This document shows, piece after piece, positions 16,439 to 27,278 of a stretch of 64,000 nt of DNA (position 1 is the first letter of the stretch; each line of letters begins with the position of its first letter). The notes below the pieces were generated by a model. That model made no database searches and was not told where the DNA came from. It saw only the letters and a list, made by a program, of their open reading frames with translations. Location: NCBI GenBank assembly GCA_958427355.1, contig CAUACA010000004.1:1-64000 (forward strand). Direction: 5' to 3'. The position numbers and the translations under genes are program-made. This DNA is from an uncultured Collinsella sp. Its GTDB lineage: Bacteria > Actinomycetota > Coriobacteriia > Coriobacteriales > Coriobacteriaceae.

Positions 16439-16653
16439 TCTTGATCTGTAACAACTAGGGATGGAAATTGGACCTAGGTGTTACAGATCGAGACAGGAAG
16501 AAATGGTCCTATGGAAAATCTCGATCTGTAACAGTTAGCTGCAAAAACCGGCCCTTCGTGTTACAGATCGAGACAAGCCAAAACTGTCCTGCAGAAAATC
16601 TCAATCTGTAACAGTTAGTCGTCGAAATTGGGTCTTACTGTTACAGATTGAGA
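16439..16653. repeat. Array 1 of the TCTGTAACA palindrome family (3 units)
   Basis: Three 55-bp palindromes at 16439-16493, 16519-16573 and 16599-16653. Each is a 15-bp motif (consensus TCTCRATCTGTAACA), 25 bp of variable sequence, then the reverse complement. Units are separated by exactly 25 bp, so the 15-mer recurs every 40 bp in alternating orientation. The two between-unit spacers also resemble each other (both contain TGTCCT or GGTCCT and end GAAAA). It lies in the mntH-gltB divergent gap; the rest of that gap (16654-16837) shows no gene and presumably holds the gltB promoter. Confidence 0.95.
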
Positions 16654-16837
16654 TGTTTGAAGCGGTGAGTTTACAGGTCGAACTTGGGCCCTTGTTGCCG
16701 TCCTTGAGGTCGGCGGTGTCCACTCGTAGGGCGTGCGTTACGCGATTGTTTCGAAACGGGCGGGAAACACAACGGGCCGGCGATGCTCCTACTATGCCTA
16801 TTCAACTGACTGTCTAAATATCTAGGGGAGGATCGCG

Positions 16838-19800
16838 ATGCAGGCAGATTCCGCTCAGCAGCAGGGCCTTTATCGCCCCGAATTCGACCACGATGCATGT
16901 GGCATCGGCGCGCTTGCCGATATCAACGGTGAGCGCCATCACCAGATTCTGGACGATGCGCTGTCCATTCTGGTCAACTTGGAGCACCGCGGTGGCACGG
17001 GACTCGAGAAGAACACCGGCGACGGCGCTGGCATCCTGTTCCAGGTTCCGCATCACTTTTTCCGTAAAGAGGCTCAAAAGTGCGGCCAGATTCTGCCGGC
17101 AGAGGGCGACTATGGCGTGGCCATGCTGTTCTTCCCGCAGGACGACAAGGGCGTAGAGGATGCCCGCCGCGTGTTTGAGGAAGGCTGCGCCGAGGCTGGC
17201 GTGCCGCTGCTCTTTTGGCGCGAGGTGCCCGTCGACCCGCACGACCTGGGCGAGACGGCCCGCGCCTGCATGCCTACCATCCTGCAGGCCTTCCTGGGCC
17301 GTCCGGACGACACGCCCGCCGGCGATGCTTTTGAGCGTCGCCTGTACGTGTGCCGCCGTACCATCGAAAAGAAGGCCGACGCCGAGTTTGCCCTGCGCGA
17401 CAAGATCTTCTATGTGTGCTCCATGAGCTCGCGCACCATCGTGTACAAGGGCATGTTGGTCGCCACGCAGATGCGCCGCTTCTTCATCGACCTCAACGAC
17501 GCCGCCGTCAAAACGGCCGTGGCGCTCGTCCACTCGCGCTACTCCACCAACACTACACCCAGCTGGGAGCGCGCGCACCCCAACCGCTTTATCATCCACA
17601 ACGGCGAGATCAACACCCTCAAGGGCAACGTCAACTGGATCCGCGCCCGCGAACCCAACCTGTACAGCCCCGTGCTGCAGCACGATCTTGAGCGTGTGAT
17701 GCCCATCATCAACCGCGAGGGCTCCGATTCCGCGATTCTGGACAATGTGCTCGAGTTTTTGGTCATGAACGGTCGCCCGCTCACGCGCGCCGCATCCATG
17801 CTGTTGCCCGAGCCGTGGGACCACAACGACAGCCTGAGCGAGGAACGCCGCGCCTACGACGCCTACCAGTCCATGCTCATGGAGCCCTGGGACGGCCCGG
17901 CCGCCATCGCCTTTACCGACGGTCGCACGCTGGGTGCCGCCCTCGACCGCAACGGCCTGCGCCCCGCCCGCTACTACGTGACGCGCGACGGCCGCTTTAT
18001 GCTGGCGAGCGAGGTGGGCACCATCGAGGTGAGCCCCGAGAACATCCTGACGAGCGGCTGTCTGGGACCGGGCCAGATGCTCGAGGTCGATTTTGCCCGC
18101 GGCCGCGTCATCTACAACGACGAGCTGCGCGCCCGTTACGCCAAGGAAAAGCCCTATCGCGATTGGATCGCCGAGGAGACGCTGACCGTCGACGCGCTCG
18201 ACAAGCCCGTCGCGCCCACGCCCGCCGAGGATACCGAGGTGCCCGCCGCCGTGCGCATGGCCAAGCTCGGGTATCACTGGGATGATGTTGACGAAGTCGT
18301 GCGTCCCATGGCCCAGCAGGGCAAGGCGCCGCTCGCCTCGATGGGTATCGATGCGCCGCTGGCCTGCCTGTCCAAGAAGACGCGCTCGTTCTTCGACTAC
18401 TTCTATCAGCTGTTCGCTCAGGTCACGAATCCGCCCATCGACGCTCTTCGCGAGCATATGGTCACCTCGACCACGCTCTACCTGGGCAACCACGGCAACC
18501 TGCTCGAGGACTCCCGTACGGCCTGTCAGCTGGTGCGCCTGGAGCGTCCGCTGCTGAGCGAGGAGGAGTTCGAGCGTATCTGCGCCATCGACCGCGTGGG
18601 CTTTAAGACCCGCCGTTTCCGTGCCGTCTACCGCCGCGATGCCGGCGAGGGTGCGCTGCAGGCTGCGCTCAAGCAGCTTGCAGAGGACGTTGAGGCCGCG
18701 GTTCGCGACGGCGTGAACATCGTGGTGTTGAGCGATCGTGCCGCTGCGGGCGAGGTGCCCGTACCGTCGCTGCTCGCCGTGGGCTGCGTGCACAACCACC
18801 TGATCCGCGCCGGCGTGCGTACCTTTGCCGACATCGTGGTGGAGTGTGGCGACGCCGTGTCCCCGCACGACTTTGCGGCGCTGGTGGGCTACTCCGCGAG
18901 CGGCATCTATCCGTACAACGCGCATGCGTGCATTCGCGACTTGGCGGCGCACGGCGATCTGGACGTGACAGCTGAGCAGGGCATCGCCAACTACAACAAG
19001 GCTGCGACCGCCGGCATCGTCTCCATCATGTCCAAGATGGGCATCTCCACGGTGCAGAGCTACCACTCTGCGCAGATCTTCGAGGCCGTGGGCTTCACTC
19101 CGGAGTTCGTCAACGCGTACTTTGCCGGCACGGTGAGCCGTGTGGGCGGTATGGGTGTCGAGGACGTCGAGCGCGAGCAGAATGAGCGCTACGACGCCGC
19201 GCTCGCTATCCTTAAGAGCCCGGCTCCCGATCAGCTGCCCACGCTGGGTCTGACCAAGTGGCGCCCGCTCGGCGGCGAGGATCACCTTATCGACCCGCAG
19301 ACCGTCTACCTGCTGCAGACCGCCTGCCGTGAGGACAGCTACGACACCTTTAAGGAGTACAGCGCCCGCCTGCACCGCACCGGCCGTGCCGTGCGCCTGC
19401 GCGACCTGCTGGACTTTGATGCCGGCGGCCGCACCCCGGTGGCACTCGACGAGGTCGAGCCCGCGCTCAACATCGTCCGCCGCTTTAACACCGGCGCCAT
19501 GTCGTACGGTTCCATCAGCAAAGAGGCACACGAGTGCATGGCCATCGCCATGAACCGCCTGCACGGCCGTTCCAACTCCGGCGAGGGCGGCGAGGATCCG
19601 CGCCGCGAGACCCCGCTGGCCAACGGTGACTCCAAGAATTCCGCCATCAAGCAGGTGGCAAGCGCGCGCTTTGGCGTGACGAGCCGCTACCTGTGCAGCG
19701 CCTTCGAGATTCAGATCAAGATGGCCCAGGGCGCCAAGCCCGGCGAGGGCGGCCACCTGCCCGGCAAGAAGGTCTACCCCTGGATCGCCGAGGTCCGTCA

Positions 19801-21544
19801 GTCCACGCCCGGCATCGGCCTGATCTCGCCTCCGCCGCACCACGACATCTACTCCATCGAGGACCTGGCGGAGCTTATCTTCGATCTTAAGAACGCCAAC
19901 CCCGGCGCGCGCGTGTCGGTCAAGCTGGTCAGCGAGGCCGGCGTCGGCACCATCGCCACCGGCGTGGCCAAGGGCGCTGCCGACAAGATCTTGATCAGCG
20001 GCCACAATGGCGGCTCGGGTGCCGCTGCGCGCGACTCTATCTGGCACGCGGGTCTGCCGCTGGAGCTTGGCCTTGCCGAGGCCCAGCAGACGCTGCTGCA
20101 AAACGGCCTGCGCTCTCGCGTGGTGCTCGAGGCCGACGGCAAGCTCATGGACGGTACCGATGTCGCTGTCGCCTGCCTGCTGGGTGCCGAGGAGTTTGGC
20201 TTTGCGACCATGCCGCTCATCTCCATGGGCTGCCTCATGCAGCGCGACTGCCAGCAGGATACCTGCCCGGCCGGCATCGCTACGCAAAACTGTCGCCTGC
20301 GTCGTGGCTTCCGCGGCAAGCCCGAGCACGTCGAGCACTTTATGCTCTTTGTTGCCGAGCAGCTGCGCGAGGTCATGGCGAGCCTGGGCTTCCGCACCGT
20401 CGACGAGATGGTCGGCCATCCCGAGTGCTTGCGCCAGGTCGAGGTCCCGGGCAACCGCAAGGCCAACCTGCTCGATCTGTCGCCCGTGCTGGCGAGCGCG
20501 ACCTGCGAGTTCGGTGCCCATATTCCGGGCGCCGACGGTCGCCACTTCCTGCCGCAGATGGCTGCGGACAGCGAGCTCGACAAGACGCTCGATTCCACGT
20601 TGTTCGTGCCCTATACGGCCGATGCCCGTGCGCACCTGCGTCCGATTCGCTTCCGCGCCGATATCGCCAACGTCAACCGTTGCGTGGGCACCATTCTGGG
20701 CAACGCGGTGACCAAGGCGCATCCCGAGGGCCTGCCCGCCGGCTCCATTACCATCGATTGCGATGGTTCGGCTGGTCAGAGCTTTGGCGCGTTCCTTCCG
20801 CGTGGCATTACGCTCAACGTGTGCGGCGACGCCAACGATTACTTTGGCAAGGGCCTTTCGGGCGGCGAGGTGTCGGTGCGCCCCAACCCGCATGCGACTT
20901 ACAAGTTCGACGAGAACATCATCGTGGGCAATGTTGCGTTCTTTGGCGCCACGAGTGGCCGCGGCTTCATTAACGGTCTGGCCGGTCAGCGTTTTGCCGT
21001 GCGCAACTCCGGTGCCACCGTGGTGGTCGAGGGATGCGGCAACCATGGCTGCGAGTACATGACGGGTGGCCTGGCGCTCATCCTGGGCGAGGTCGGGCAG
21101 AACTTCGCTGCCGGTATGACGGGTGGCGTGGCCTATGTCTTTGACCAGTACGGCACGCTCGATGCCCGTGTGAACCACGAGAGCGTTGAGCTCAAGGCCC
21201 CGACGGCCGGCGAGCTGGCACAGATTCGCGAGCTCATCCAGGAGCACGTGGACGCGACGCAGAGCCCGCGCGGCATTAAGCTGCTCTACAGCTTTGAGAC
21301 GATGAGCAAGCACTTTGTGAAGGTCATTCCGACTGAGTACGAGCGCGTGCTGGCGATTGTCGCCGCGGGCGAGGCCGTGGGCAAGACGCATGCGCAGGCA
21401 GAGGAGCTGGCGTTTGACATTGTGACCGGTCGCGCGAGTGCCGCGGATGTCGCTCGCTTCGATGTCGCGGGCGGTGCGGCTGGCGCAGGTGCTGCGCCCG
21501 TGGCCGCCGCCGGCTCTGTTGCTTCGACCAAGAAGGAGGCGTAA
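16838..21544 (+). CDS. gltB: Glutamate synthase large (alpha) subunit
   Basis: Converts glutamine and 2-oxoglutarate to two glutamates. The 1568-aa protein has an Ntn-type glutaminase domain whose nucleophile is expected to be Cys21 (DHDACGIGALAD) after removal of a short propeptide. A central domain leads to the FMN-binding synthase domain with KPGEGGHLPGKKV, the 3Fe-4S cysteines in CLMQRDCQQDTCPAGIATQ near residue 1131, and the C-terminal right-handed beta-helix (GXXG repeats such as GGLALILGEVGQNFAAGMTGG). The start follows GGGGAGG. gltD begins 5 bp after its stop. A Pro/Ala-rich tail of about 25 residues ends the protein. Confidence 0.97.
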   Translation: MQADSAQQQGLYRPEFDHDACGIGALADINGERHHQILDDALSILVNLEHRGGTGLEKNTGDGAGILFQVPHHFFRKEAQKCGQILPAEGDYGVAMLFFPQDDKGVEDARRVFEEGCAEAGVPLLFWREVPVDPHDLGETARACMPTILQAFLGRPDDTPAGDAFERRLYVCRRTIEKKADAEFALRDKIFYVCSMSSRTIVYKGMLVATQMRRFFIDLNDAAVKTAVALVHSRYSTNTTPSWERAHPNRFIIHNGEINTLKGNVNWIRAREPNLYSPVLQHDLERVMPIINREGSDSAILDNVLEFLVMNGRPLTRAASMLLPEPWDHNDSLSEERRAYDAYQSMLMEPWDGPAAIAFTDGRTLGAALDRNGLRPARYYVTRDGRFMLASEVGTIEVSPENILTSGCLGPGQMLEVDFARGRVIYNDELRARYAKEKPYRDWIAEETLTVDALDKPVAPTPAEDTEVPAAVRMAKLGYHWDDVDEVVRPMAQQGKAPLASMGIDAPLACLSKKTRSFFDYFYQLFAQVTNPPIDALREHMVTSTTLYLGNHGNLLEDSRTACQLVRLERPLLSEEEFERICAIDRVGFKTRRFRAVYRRDAGEGALQAALKQLAEDVEAAVRDGVNIVVLSDRAAAGEVPVPSLLAVGCVHNHLIRAGVRTFADIVVECGDAVSPHDFAALVGYSASGIYPYNAHACIRDLAAHGDLDVTAEQGIANYNKAATAGIVSIMSKMGISTVQSYHSAQIFEAVGFTPEFVNAYFAGTVSRVGGMGVEDVEREQNERYDAALAILKSPAPDQLPTLGLTKWRPLGGEDHLIDPQTVYLLQTACREDSYDTFKEYSARLHRTGRAVRLRDLLDFDAGGRTPVALDEVEPALNIVRRFNTGAMSYGSISKEAHECMAIAMNRLHGRSNSGEGGEDPRRETPLANGDSKNSAIKQVASARFGVTSRYLCSAFEIQIKMAQGAKPGEGGHLPGKKVYPWIAEVRQSTPGIGLISPPPHHDIYSIEDLAELIFDLKNANPGARVSVKLVSEAGVGTIATGVAKGAADKILISGHNGGSGAAARDSIWHAGLPLELGLAEAQQTLLQNGLRSRVVLEADGKLMDGTDVAVACLLGAEEFGFATMPLISMGCLMQRDCQQDTCPAGIATQNCRLRRGFRGKPEHVEHFMLFVAEQLREVMASLGFRTVDEMVGHPECLRQVEVPGNRKANLLDLSPVLASATCEFGAHIPGADGRHFLPQMAADSELDKTLDSTLFVPYTADARAHLRPIRFRADIANVNRCVGTILGNAVTKAHPEGLPAGSITIDCDGSAGQSFGAFLPRGITLNVCGDANDYFGKGLSGGEVSVRPNPHATYKFDENIIVGNVAFFGATSGRGFINGLAGQRFAVRNSGATVVVEGCGNHGCEYMTGGLALILGEVGQNFAAGMTGGVAYVFDQYGTLDARVNHESVELKAPTAGELAQIRELIQEHVDATQSPRGIKLLYSFETMSKHFVKVIPTEYERVLAIVAAGEAVGKTHAQAEELAFDIVTGRASAADVARFDVAGGAAGAGAAPVAAAGSVASTKKEA

Positions 21545-21549
21545 GTGCC

Positions 21550-23031
<1,482 letters not shown>

Positions 23032-23060
23032 GGCGGCTGTCCACAGCTGAATCGTCAAGG

Positions 23061-23150
23061 GCTGTCCCCAACGGCCGGCCCAAAAGGAACGTCCCCAAGT
23101 GCCGGCAGCTGGGGACGTTCCTTATGTGCCGGCATTCGGGGACACTCCTT
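23061..23150. repeat. GGAACGTCCCC / TGCCGGCA repeat cluster 1
   Basis: Contains AAGGAACGTCCCC and its reverse complement GGGGACGTTCCTT around TGCCGGCA (23084-23123), then a further TGCCGGCA followed by GGGGACACTCCTT. Related blocks occur at 38819-38866 and 50311-50382. It follows the gltD stop closely and can fold as a hairpin. The remaining gap to 23446 shows no gene; short frames there look accidental. Confidence 0.85.
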
Positions 23151-23446
23151 GCGGGTTTGCGAGCGATTTGCTCGTTTGTCGACGTACGGGTGTTCATTTG
23201 TCGACTTCTTGGGCTGTGGTCACCTGTTGTTTCTGTGGTGGCTGTGGGCATCTGGCTCAAAAGGGCGGGTTGGCCGTCTATGTTTACCTGCGGTTTTGTT
23301 GCGGTGCGCATTTTCGGTCAAGCATCCCGTCAAGTGTTTGGTCAGCAGTTGGTTTGCAGCCGGAGGCCTATTTTGTCCGTGCTGACAGTGGCTGCCCACC
23401 CTCCTCGTAAGCTCAAATTGAGGTTCATCAGTTTGAGGAGGATGCC

Positions 23447-24154
23447 GTGACTGACCACGTTTTAGACCGAGCGCATCTGGCCGAAGCCGTCGGCAACGAT
23501 ATTGCCGACATGGCCCATTTTTGGATGCTGCGGAAGTTTCAGTTTTTGGAGCCGGCGCGCGAGCAGTTTGAGATCATTGTCGACCCGTGGCTCAGCTATC
23601 GCACCGAGCCTTCCCAAAACGAAATCATGGCCTACAACATGGCGTTTACCGATTGGCTGCTCTTCGAGCGCCCCTATCGCCATGGCAAGACGCTGCTCGA
23701 GCTGTATGTTGATGAGCCGCCGGCATCGCTTTCGCCTGCCTCGCTCAAGCGGCTCGAGCAGGTATGCGACACGCAGTATTTCTCGCGCTTTGGCATTTTG
23801 GACAAGGATCCTGCGACTGGTATGGTCGCGCTGAAGGACACACGCACCGACCGTCGCTTTGACGTCTACGATCCGCATATCGTGCAAAAGGAGCATTGGA
23901 GCGACGGCGCGATTGCGGTGCGCCTCGCTTGCGTCGACGATGTCTGGCTGACGGCGGGACAGCTCTATCTGTACGACATCGCGCGCCTGAGTGACACGGC
24001 AGTCGATGGGCCGGGTGCGGTGCATCCGGAGGACCTGCAGGATGGCTTTGACACCTCGTGCATCAGCTTCTTTTTGCGCCTGGTCCGCGACATCATGGGC
24101 GCCCAGGGGCGCTACGTAAAGTCCCTCAACATCTACGAACAAGAATGGGAGTAG
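23447..24154 (+). CDS. Conserved-looking protein of unknown function
   Basis: 235-aa soluble, acidic protein that I do not recognise. It has several aromatic-rich stretches (DMAHFWMLRKFQFLEPAREQ, TDWLLFERPYRHGKTLLEL) and mixed helix/strand character. There is no signal peptide, membrane segment or cysteine motif. The GTG start is 5 nt after GAGGAGG. That ribosome site can pair with CTCCTC/CTCAAA at 23401-23417, so initiation may be structure-dependent. It is transcribed in the same direction as gltBD but 415 bp away, and followed by palindrome array 2. Confidence 0.6.
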   Translation: MTDHVLDRAHLAEAVGNDIADMAHFWMLRKFQFLEPAREQFEIIVDPWLSYRTEPSQNEIMAYNMAFTDWLLFERPYRHGKTLLELYVDEPPASLSPASLKRLEQVCDTQYFSRFGILDKDPATGMVALKDTRTDRRFDVYDPHIVQKEHWSDGAIAVRLACVDDVWLTAGQLYLYDIARLSDTAVDGPGAVHPEDLQDGFDTSCISFFLRLVRDIMGAQGRYVKSLNIYEQEWE

Positions 24155-24191
24155 GGGATGTGACTGGTGTCGCCCTACAGCCCTGACTTTG

Positions 24192-24407
24192 TCTCAATCT
24201 GTAACGTTTAGCGGCTGTTTGAGCCCGTAACTGTTACAGATTGAGATGTTCGGCAACGGGCTGGGGGAATGTCTCAATCTGTAACATCTACGGGCTAAAA
24301 GTCGACCTAGCTGTTACAGATTGAGACAAAGGCTGGACGCGGTGCCGAAAGATCTTGTTCTGTAACAACTAGAGGCTCAAAGACTGTCTTTCTGTTACAG
24401 ATCAAGA
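24192..24407. repeat. Array 2 of the TCTGTAACA palindrome family (3 units)
   Basis: 55-bp palindromes at 24192-24246, 24272-24326 and 24353-24407, separated by 25 and 26 bp. The third copy has TCTTGTTCTGTAACA as its left arm and ATCAAGA at its right end, a paired change that keeps the outer stem partly complementary. The array ends 22 bp before the start codon of the next gene, so it probably lies in that gene's leader or promoter. Confidence 0.95.
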
Positions 24408-24428
24408 CATTTGTCAGCGGAGGTAACG

Positions 24429-25505
24429 GTGACGAAGGTCCATTTGTCTGACGTGGTGGTGATGGAAGTGTCTAATACCGTTCTCAAACACAAACATACG
24501 ACTCGCAACACGTTGGCGCGGAACAGGATGCTCGCGCGGCTCACGGAGACGGCCAAGCAAGGTGCGCTGTTCGCAACGCATGACAATACCGAGCTCATGT
24601 GGCTGCGACGCCATGTTGGAACCGACGATATCGCGGAGCCCGAGCCGTACCTGTTCTGTTTTCAGCATGATTGGGATGCATTGACGCCGGCGGAGCGAGC
24701 GCTGAGGACTATCAAAGGGCTTGCGGAATTTCATCCCGATTGGGCGTTTTGGGGCTATGACGCGGCGCTTTTGTGGGGTCTGGAGGTGCCGAATGATCTG
24801 CTCGGGCCGCGCTTTCTTGTTAAGACGGGTTGTTCGGTGACGTTGAGCGGCGGGTGCAGGTTGTTGCGTCCGCAGATGGCGGGCGCGCTCGAGCGTGTTG
24901 ATGGCGTGCGGGTGACGTCGTTTTGGCGCACGGTGGAGGATTGCTTACTGCGTGCGCCGTTCTCCTACGGGTTGGCGATTGCCGATTCTGCACTGCGGGC
25001 GAAAGGCGTATCACGTTGGGATTTGTGCGAGCGCCTCCGCGCCGATCGCGAGGGCAGGCGAGGGTATCGCAGGGCACAGGTGATTGCGTCGTATGCGGAC
25101 GGGCTGTCCGAAAACGGCGGCGAGTCTCGGTTCCGAGCGTTCTTTATTGCGTACGGCTTTCCGGTTCCGGAGCTGCAGGTGGAGTTTCGCGACCCGCTCG
25201 ATCCGAGCCAGGTGTTTCGCGTCGACTATTTTTGGCGGCTCGAGGACGGGACGTGTGTCATCGGCGAGCTCGACGGAAAGGGGAAGTACACCTTGCAGAA
25301 CGGCGAGGGTCGGGAGTCGGTCGACCCATTCGTGGCAGAACGTCAACGGGAGTCCCATCTGACAATGCTCGGGCATAAGGTGCTTCGGTTTACGTTTAAC
25401 GAACTCAAAGACCCGGGGAAGCTGGTCGAGAAAATGAGGTTGGCGGGTATTCCTCGGCAGGCTGAATTGGCTGAGGAGTGGAGACGTCAGTGGTATGGGC
25501 GCTGA
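24429..25505 (+). CDS. AbiEi-like / DUF559-type nuclease-fold protein
   Basis: 358-aa protein of a type common in actinobacteria. An N-terminal region is followed by an AbiEi-antitoxin-like middle (AFWGYDAALLWGL, VRVTSFWRTVEDCLLRAPF, ALAIADSALR-like LAIADSALRAKG). The C-terminal domain from about residue 230 resembles DUF559/Vsr-like PD-(D/E)XK folds: FRVDYFW, then GELDGKGKY (candidate metal and catalytic residues), then HLTMLGHKVLRFTFNEL. The GTG start is placed 5 nt after GGAGG; a TTG at 24411 is less likely. Activity is unknown; it could be a nuclease, an antitoxin or a defence protein. It is bracketed by palindrome arrays on both sides with no toxin gene adjacent. Confidence 0.65.
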   Translation: MTKVHLSDVVVMEVSNTVLKHKHTTRNTLARNRMLARLTETAKQGALFATHDNTELMWLRRHVGTDDIAEPEPYLFCFQHDWDALTPAERALRTIKGLAEFHPDWAFWGYDAALLWGLEVPNDLLGPRFLVKTGCSVTLSGGCRLLRPQMAGALERVDGVRVTSFWRTVEDCLLRAPFSYGLAIADSALRAKGVSRWDLCERLRADREGRRGYRRAQVIASYADGLSENGGESRFRAFFIAYGFPVPELQVEFRDPLDPSQVFRVDYFWRLEDGTCVIGELDGKGKYTLQNGEGRESVDPFVAERQRESHLTMLGHKVLRFTFNELKDPGKLVEKMRLAGIPRQAELAEEWRRQWYGR

Positions 25506-25514
25506 GAGGTTTTG

Positions 25515-25650
25515 TCTCAATCTGTAACGTTTAGAGGTTGTTTGAGCTCGTAATTGTTACAGATCGAGACAAGCCGGTGAAACGTCGACCGAATGTCTCG
25601 ATCTGTAACATCAAGGGGCCCAACAACCCTGTATCTGTTACAGATCGAGA
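25515..25650. repeat. Array 3 of the TCTGTAACA palindrome family (2 units)
   Basis: 55-bp palindromes at 25515-25569 and 25596-25650 with a 26-bp spacer. The spacer shares GTGAA and GTCGACCG with the spacer of array 5. It begins 10 bp after the stop of the AbiEi/DUF559 gene. Between it and the amidohydrolase start (25651-25800) no further element is seen. Confidence 0.95.
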
Positions 25651-25800
25651 TATTTCCCTGGTGTCGCTGGGGTGGGACTGCAGCGTATTCCGTCCCCCAC
25701 ATCCCCTCTTCCCTCCGTTAACCGATATGTCTGTGGCAATCGGGCTACACTGGATAATAATGGACAGATGTTCAAGTTTTCTGAGGGGGAGGAGCTCGAT

Positions 25801-27171
25801 ATGGCGTCTGCCGATCGTCCCACGCTGTTTATCAATGCGACCGTCCTGGATGGTTCGGAACATATGGAGCCGCAGCCCGACATGGCCGTGGTCGTTGAGC
25901 GCGGTCTCATTACGTGGATGGGGCCGAGTGCAGTGGCGCAGGCGCCTGCAGGTGCCGAGGTCATCGACCTGGCAGGGGCGTATCTCATGCCAGGTCTCAT
26001 CAATATGCATGTGCATCTGTGCGGCTCGGGCAAGCCGGTTTCGGCGGGCGATGCGGGTGCGCTGATGAAGAAGCTCGATAATCCCGTGGGGCGCGCCATC
26101 GTGCGCCATATCCTCAAAGGTAGCGCCCAGCAGCAGCTGGCAAGTGGCGTGACTACGGTGCGCGGCGCGGGCGACCCGCTGTTTGCCGATCTTGCCGTGC
26201 GCGATGCTATCGATGCCGGCAAGTATCAAGGTCCTCGCCTGGTGGCGCCGGGAACGGGCGTCACGGTGCCGGGCGGCCATGGTGCGGGCTTGTTCGCCCA
26301 GGTGGCCAACGGTCCCGCCGAGGCAGCCGAACAGGTGCGCGACCTGTATGCGCGTGGTGCCGACGTCATTAAGCTGTTCGTGACGGGCGGCGTGTTCGAC
26401 GCGACCGAGGTGGGCGAGCCGGGTGTGTTGCGTATGCCCGTGGAGGTTGCCGCGGCGGCGTGCAAGGCGGCGCACGAGGTGGGCCTGCCGGTTATGGCTC
26501 ATGTCGAGAGCACCGAAGGCGTGAAGGCCGCGCTTGAGGCCGGCGTCGATACGATCGAGCACGGTGCCCCGATGACTCCCGAGATCTTGGAACTGTACCG
26601 CGGCGCCGCGGGCACGCAGCTCGAGGGGCGTGCGCCCAGCGTTACCTGCACTATCAGCCCGGCGCTGCCGTTTGTATTGCTCGACCCGGAAAAGACCCAT
26701 TCGACCGATGCACAAAAGAAGAACGGTGACATCGTGTGCTCGGGCATCATCGAGAGCGCCCGTGCCGCACTGGAAGCTGGCGTTAAGGTGGGCCTTGGCA
26801 CGGACTCGAGCTGCCCGTTCGTGACGCAGTACGACATGTGGCGTGAGGTGGCCTATTTTGCCAAGTATGTCGGCGTGGGCAACGCTTTCGCGCTGCATAC
26901 GGCCACGCAGGTCAATGCCGAGCTGCTGGGGCTGGGCGGCGAGACCGGCACAATCGAGTGCGGCAAGGCCGCCGATATTCTGGTGACGCGCGAGAACCCG
27001 CTCGATGACCTGTGCGCACTGCGTGATCCGACGCACGTGATGTGTCGCGGTGATCTGGTGCGCAAGCTCAAGGTGAAGCGTATTCCCGAGGTGGACGCCG
27101 AGCTCGACGCGATTATGGCCATGCCTGCCGAGGCGTTGGCCGAGGAGCTTGCCCGCGATGGCGTGGCGTAA
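25801..27171 (+). CDS. Metal-dependent amidohydrolase (imidazolonepropionase/prolidase-like)
   Basis: 456-aa TIM-barrel hydrolase of the amidohydrolase superfamily. The metal-binding set is complete: INMHVHL near residue 70, the strand ADVIKLFVTGG with a lysine that is usually carboxylated, VMAHVES, DTIEHG, and GLGTDSSCPF with the catalytic aspartate. The C-terminal KAADILVTRENPLDDL segment is characteristic. The substrate cannot be deduced; relatives act on Xaa-Pro dipeptides, cyclic amides or imidazolonepropionate. The ATG follows GGGGGAGGAG. It is monocistronic with a strong terminator. Confidence 0.85.
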   Translation: MASADRPTLFINATVLDGSEHMEPQPDMAVVVERGLITWMGPSAVAQAPAGAEVIDLAGAYLMPGLINMHVHLCGSGKPVSAGDAGALMKKLDNPVGRAIVRHILKGSAQQQLASGVTTVRGAGDPLFADLAVRDAIDAGKYQGPRLVAPGTGVTVPGGHGAGLFAQVANGPAEAAEQVRDLYARGADVIKLFVTGGVFDATEVGEPGVLRMPVEVAAAACKAAHEVGLPVMAHVESTEGVKAALEAGVDTIEHGAPMTPEILELYRGAAGTQLEGRAPSVTCTISPALPFVLLDPEKTHSTDAQKKNGDIVCSGIIESARAALEAGVKVGLGTDSSCPFVTQYDMWREVAYFAKYVGVGNAFALHTATQVNAELLGLGGETGTIECGKAADILVTRENPLDDLCALRDPTHVMCRGDLVRKLKVKRIPEVDAELDAIMAMPAEALAEELARDGVA

Positions 27172-27222
27172 GCGCGCGATATGGCGATGCGACAAAGGGA
27201 CAATCCTTTTGTCATAATCAGA

Positions 27223-27257
27223 AAAAGCCGAGGTCCCAGTGCGAGGCCTCGGCTTTT
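27223..27257. terminator. Bidirectional terminator between convergent genes
   Basis: An AAAAGCCGAGG / CCTCGGCTTTT stem with A and T runs on both sides serves the amidohydrolase gene (+) and the zinc-ribbon gene (-). Confidence 0.9.
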
Positions 27258-27278
27258 ATTTGTCCCATAGTATGGCAG

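Noticed and set aside
16439..16653. CRISPR array
   Set aside because: The 15-bp repeats alternate in orientation, spacers are partly shared between units, and there are at most three units with no cas genes.
16814..21391. 1525-codon open frame on the minus strand opposite gltB
   Set aside because: It is the antisense shadow of a high-GC gene. Its product is Arg/His/Ala-rich without any domain, while the plus strand encodes all GltB motifs.
23099..23450. Short plus-strand frames in the gltD-23447 gap
   Set aside because: They start inside the GGAACGTCCC repeat, lack ribosome sites and overlap each other in different frames.
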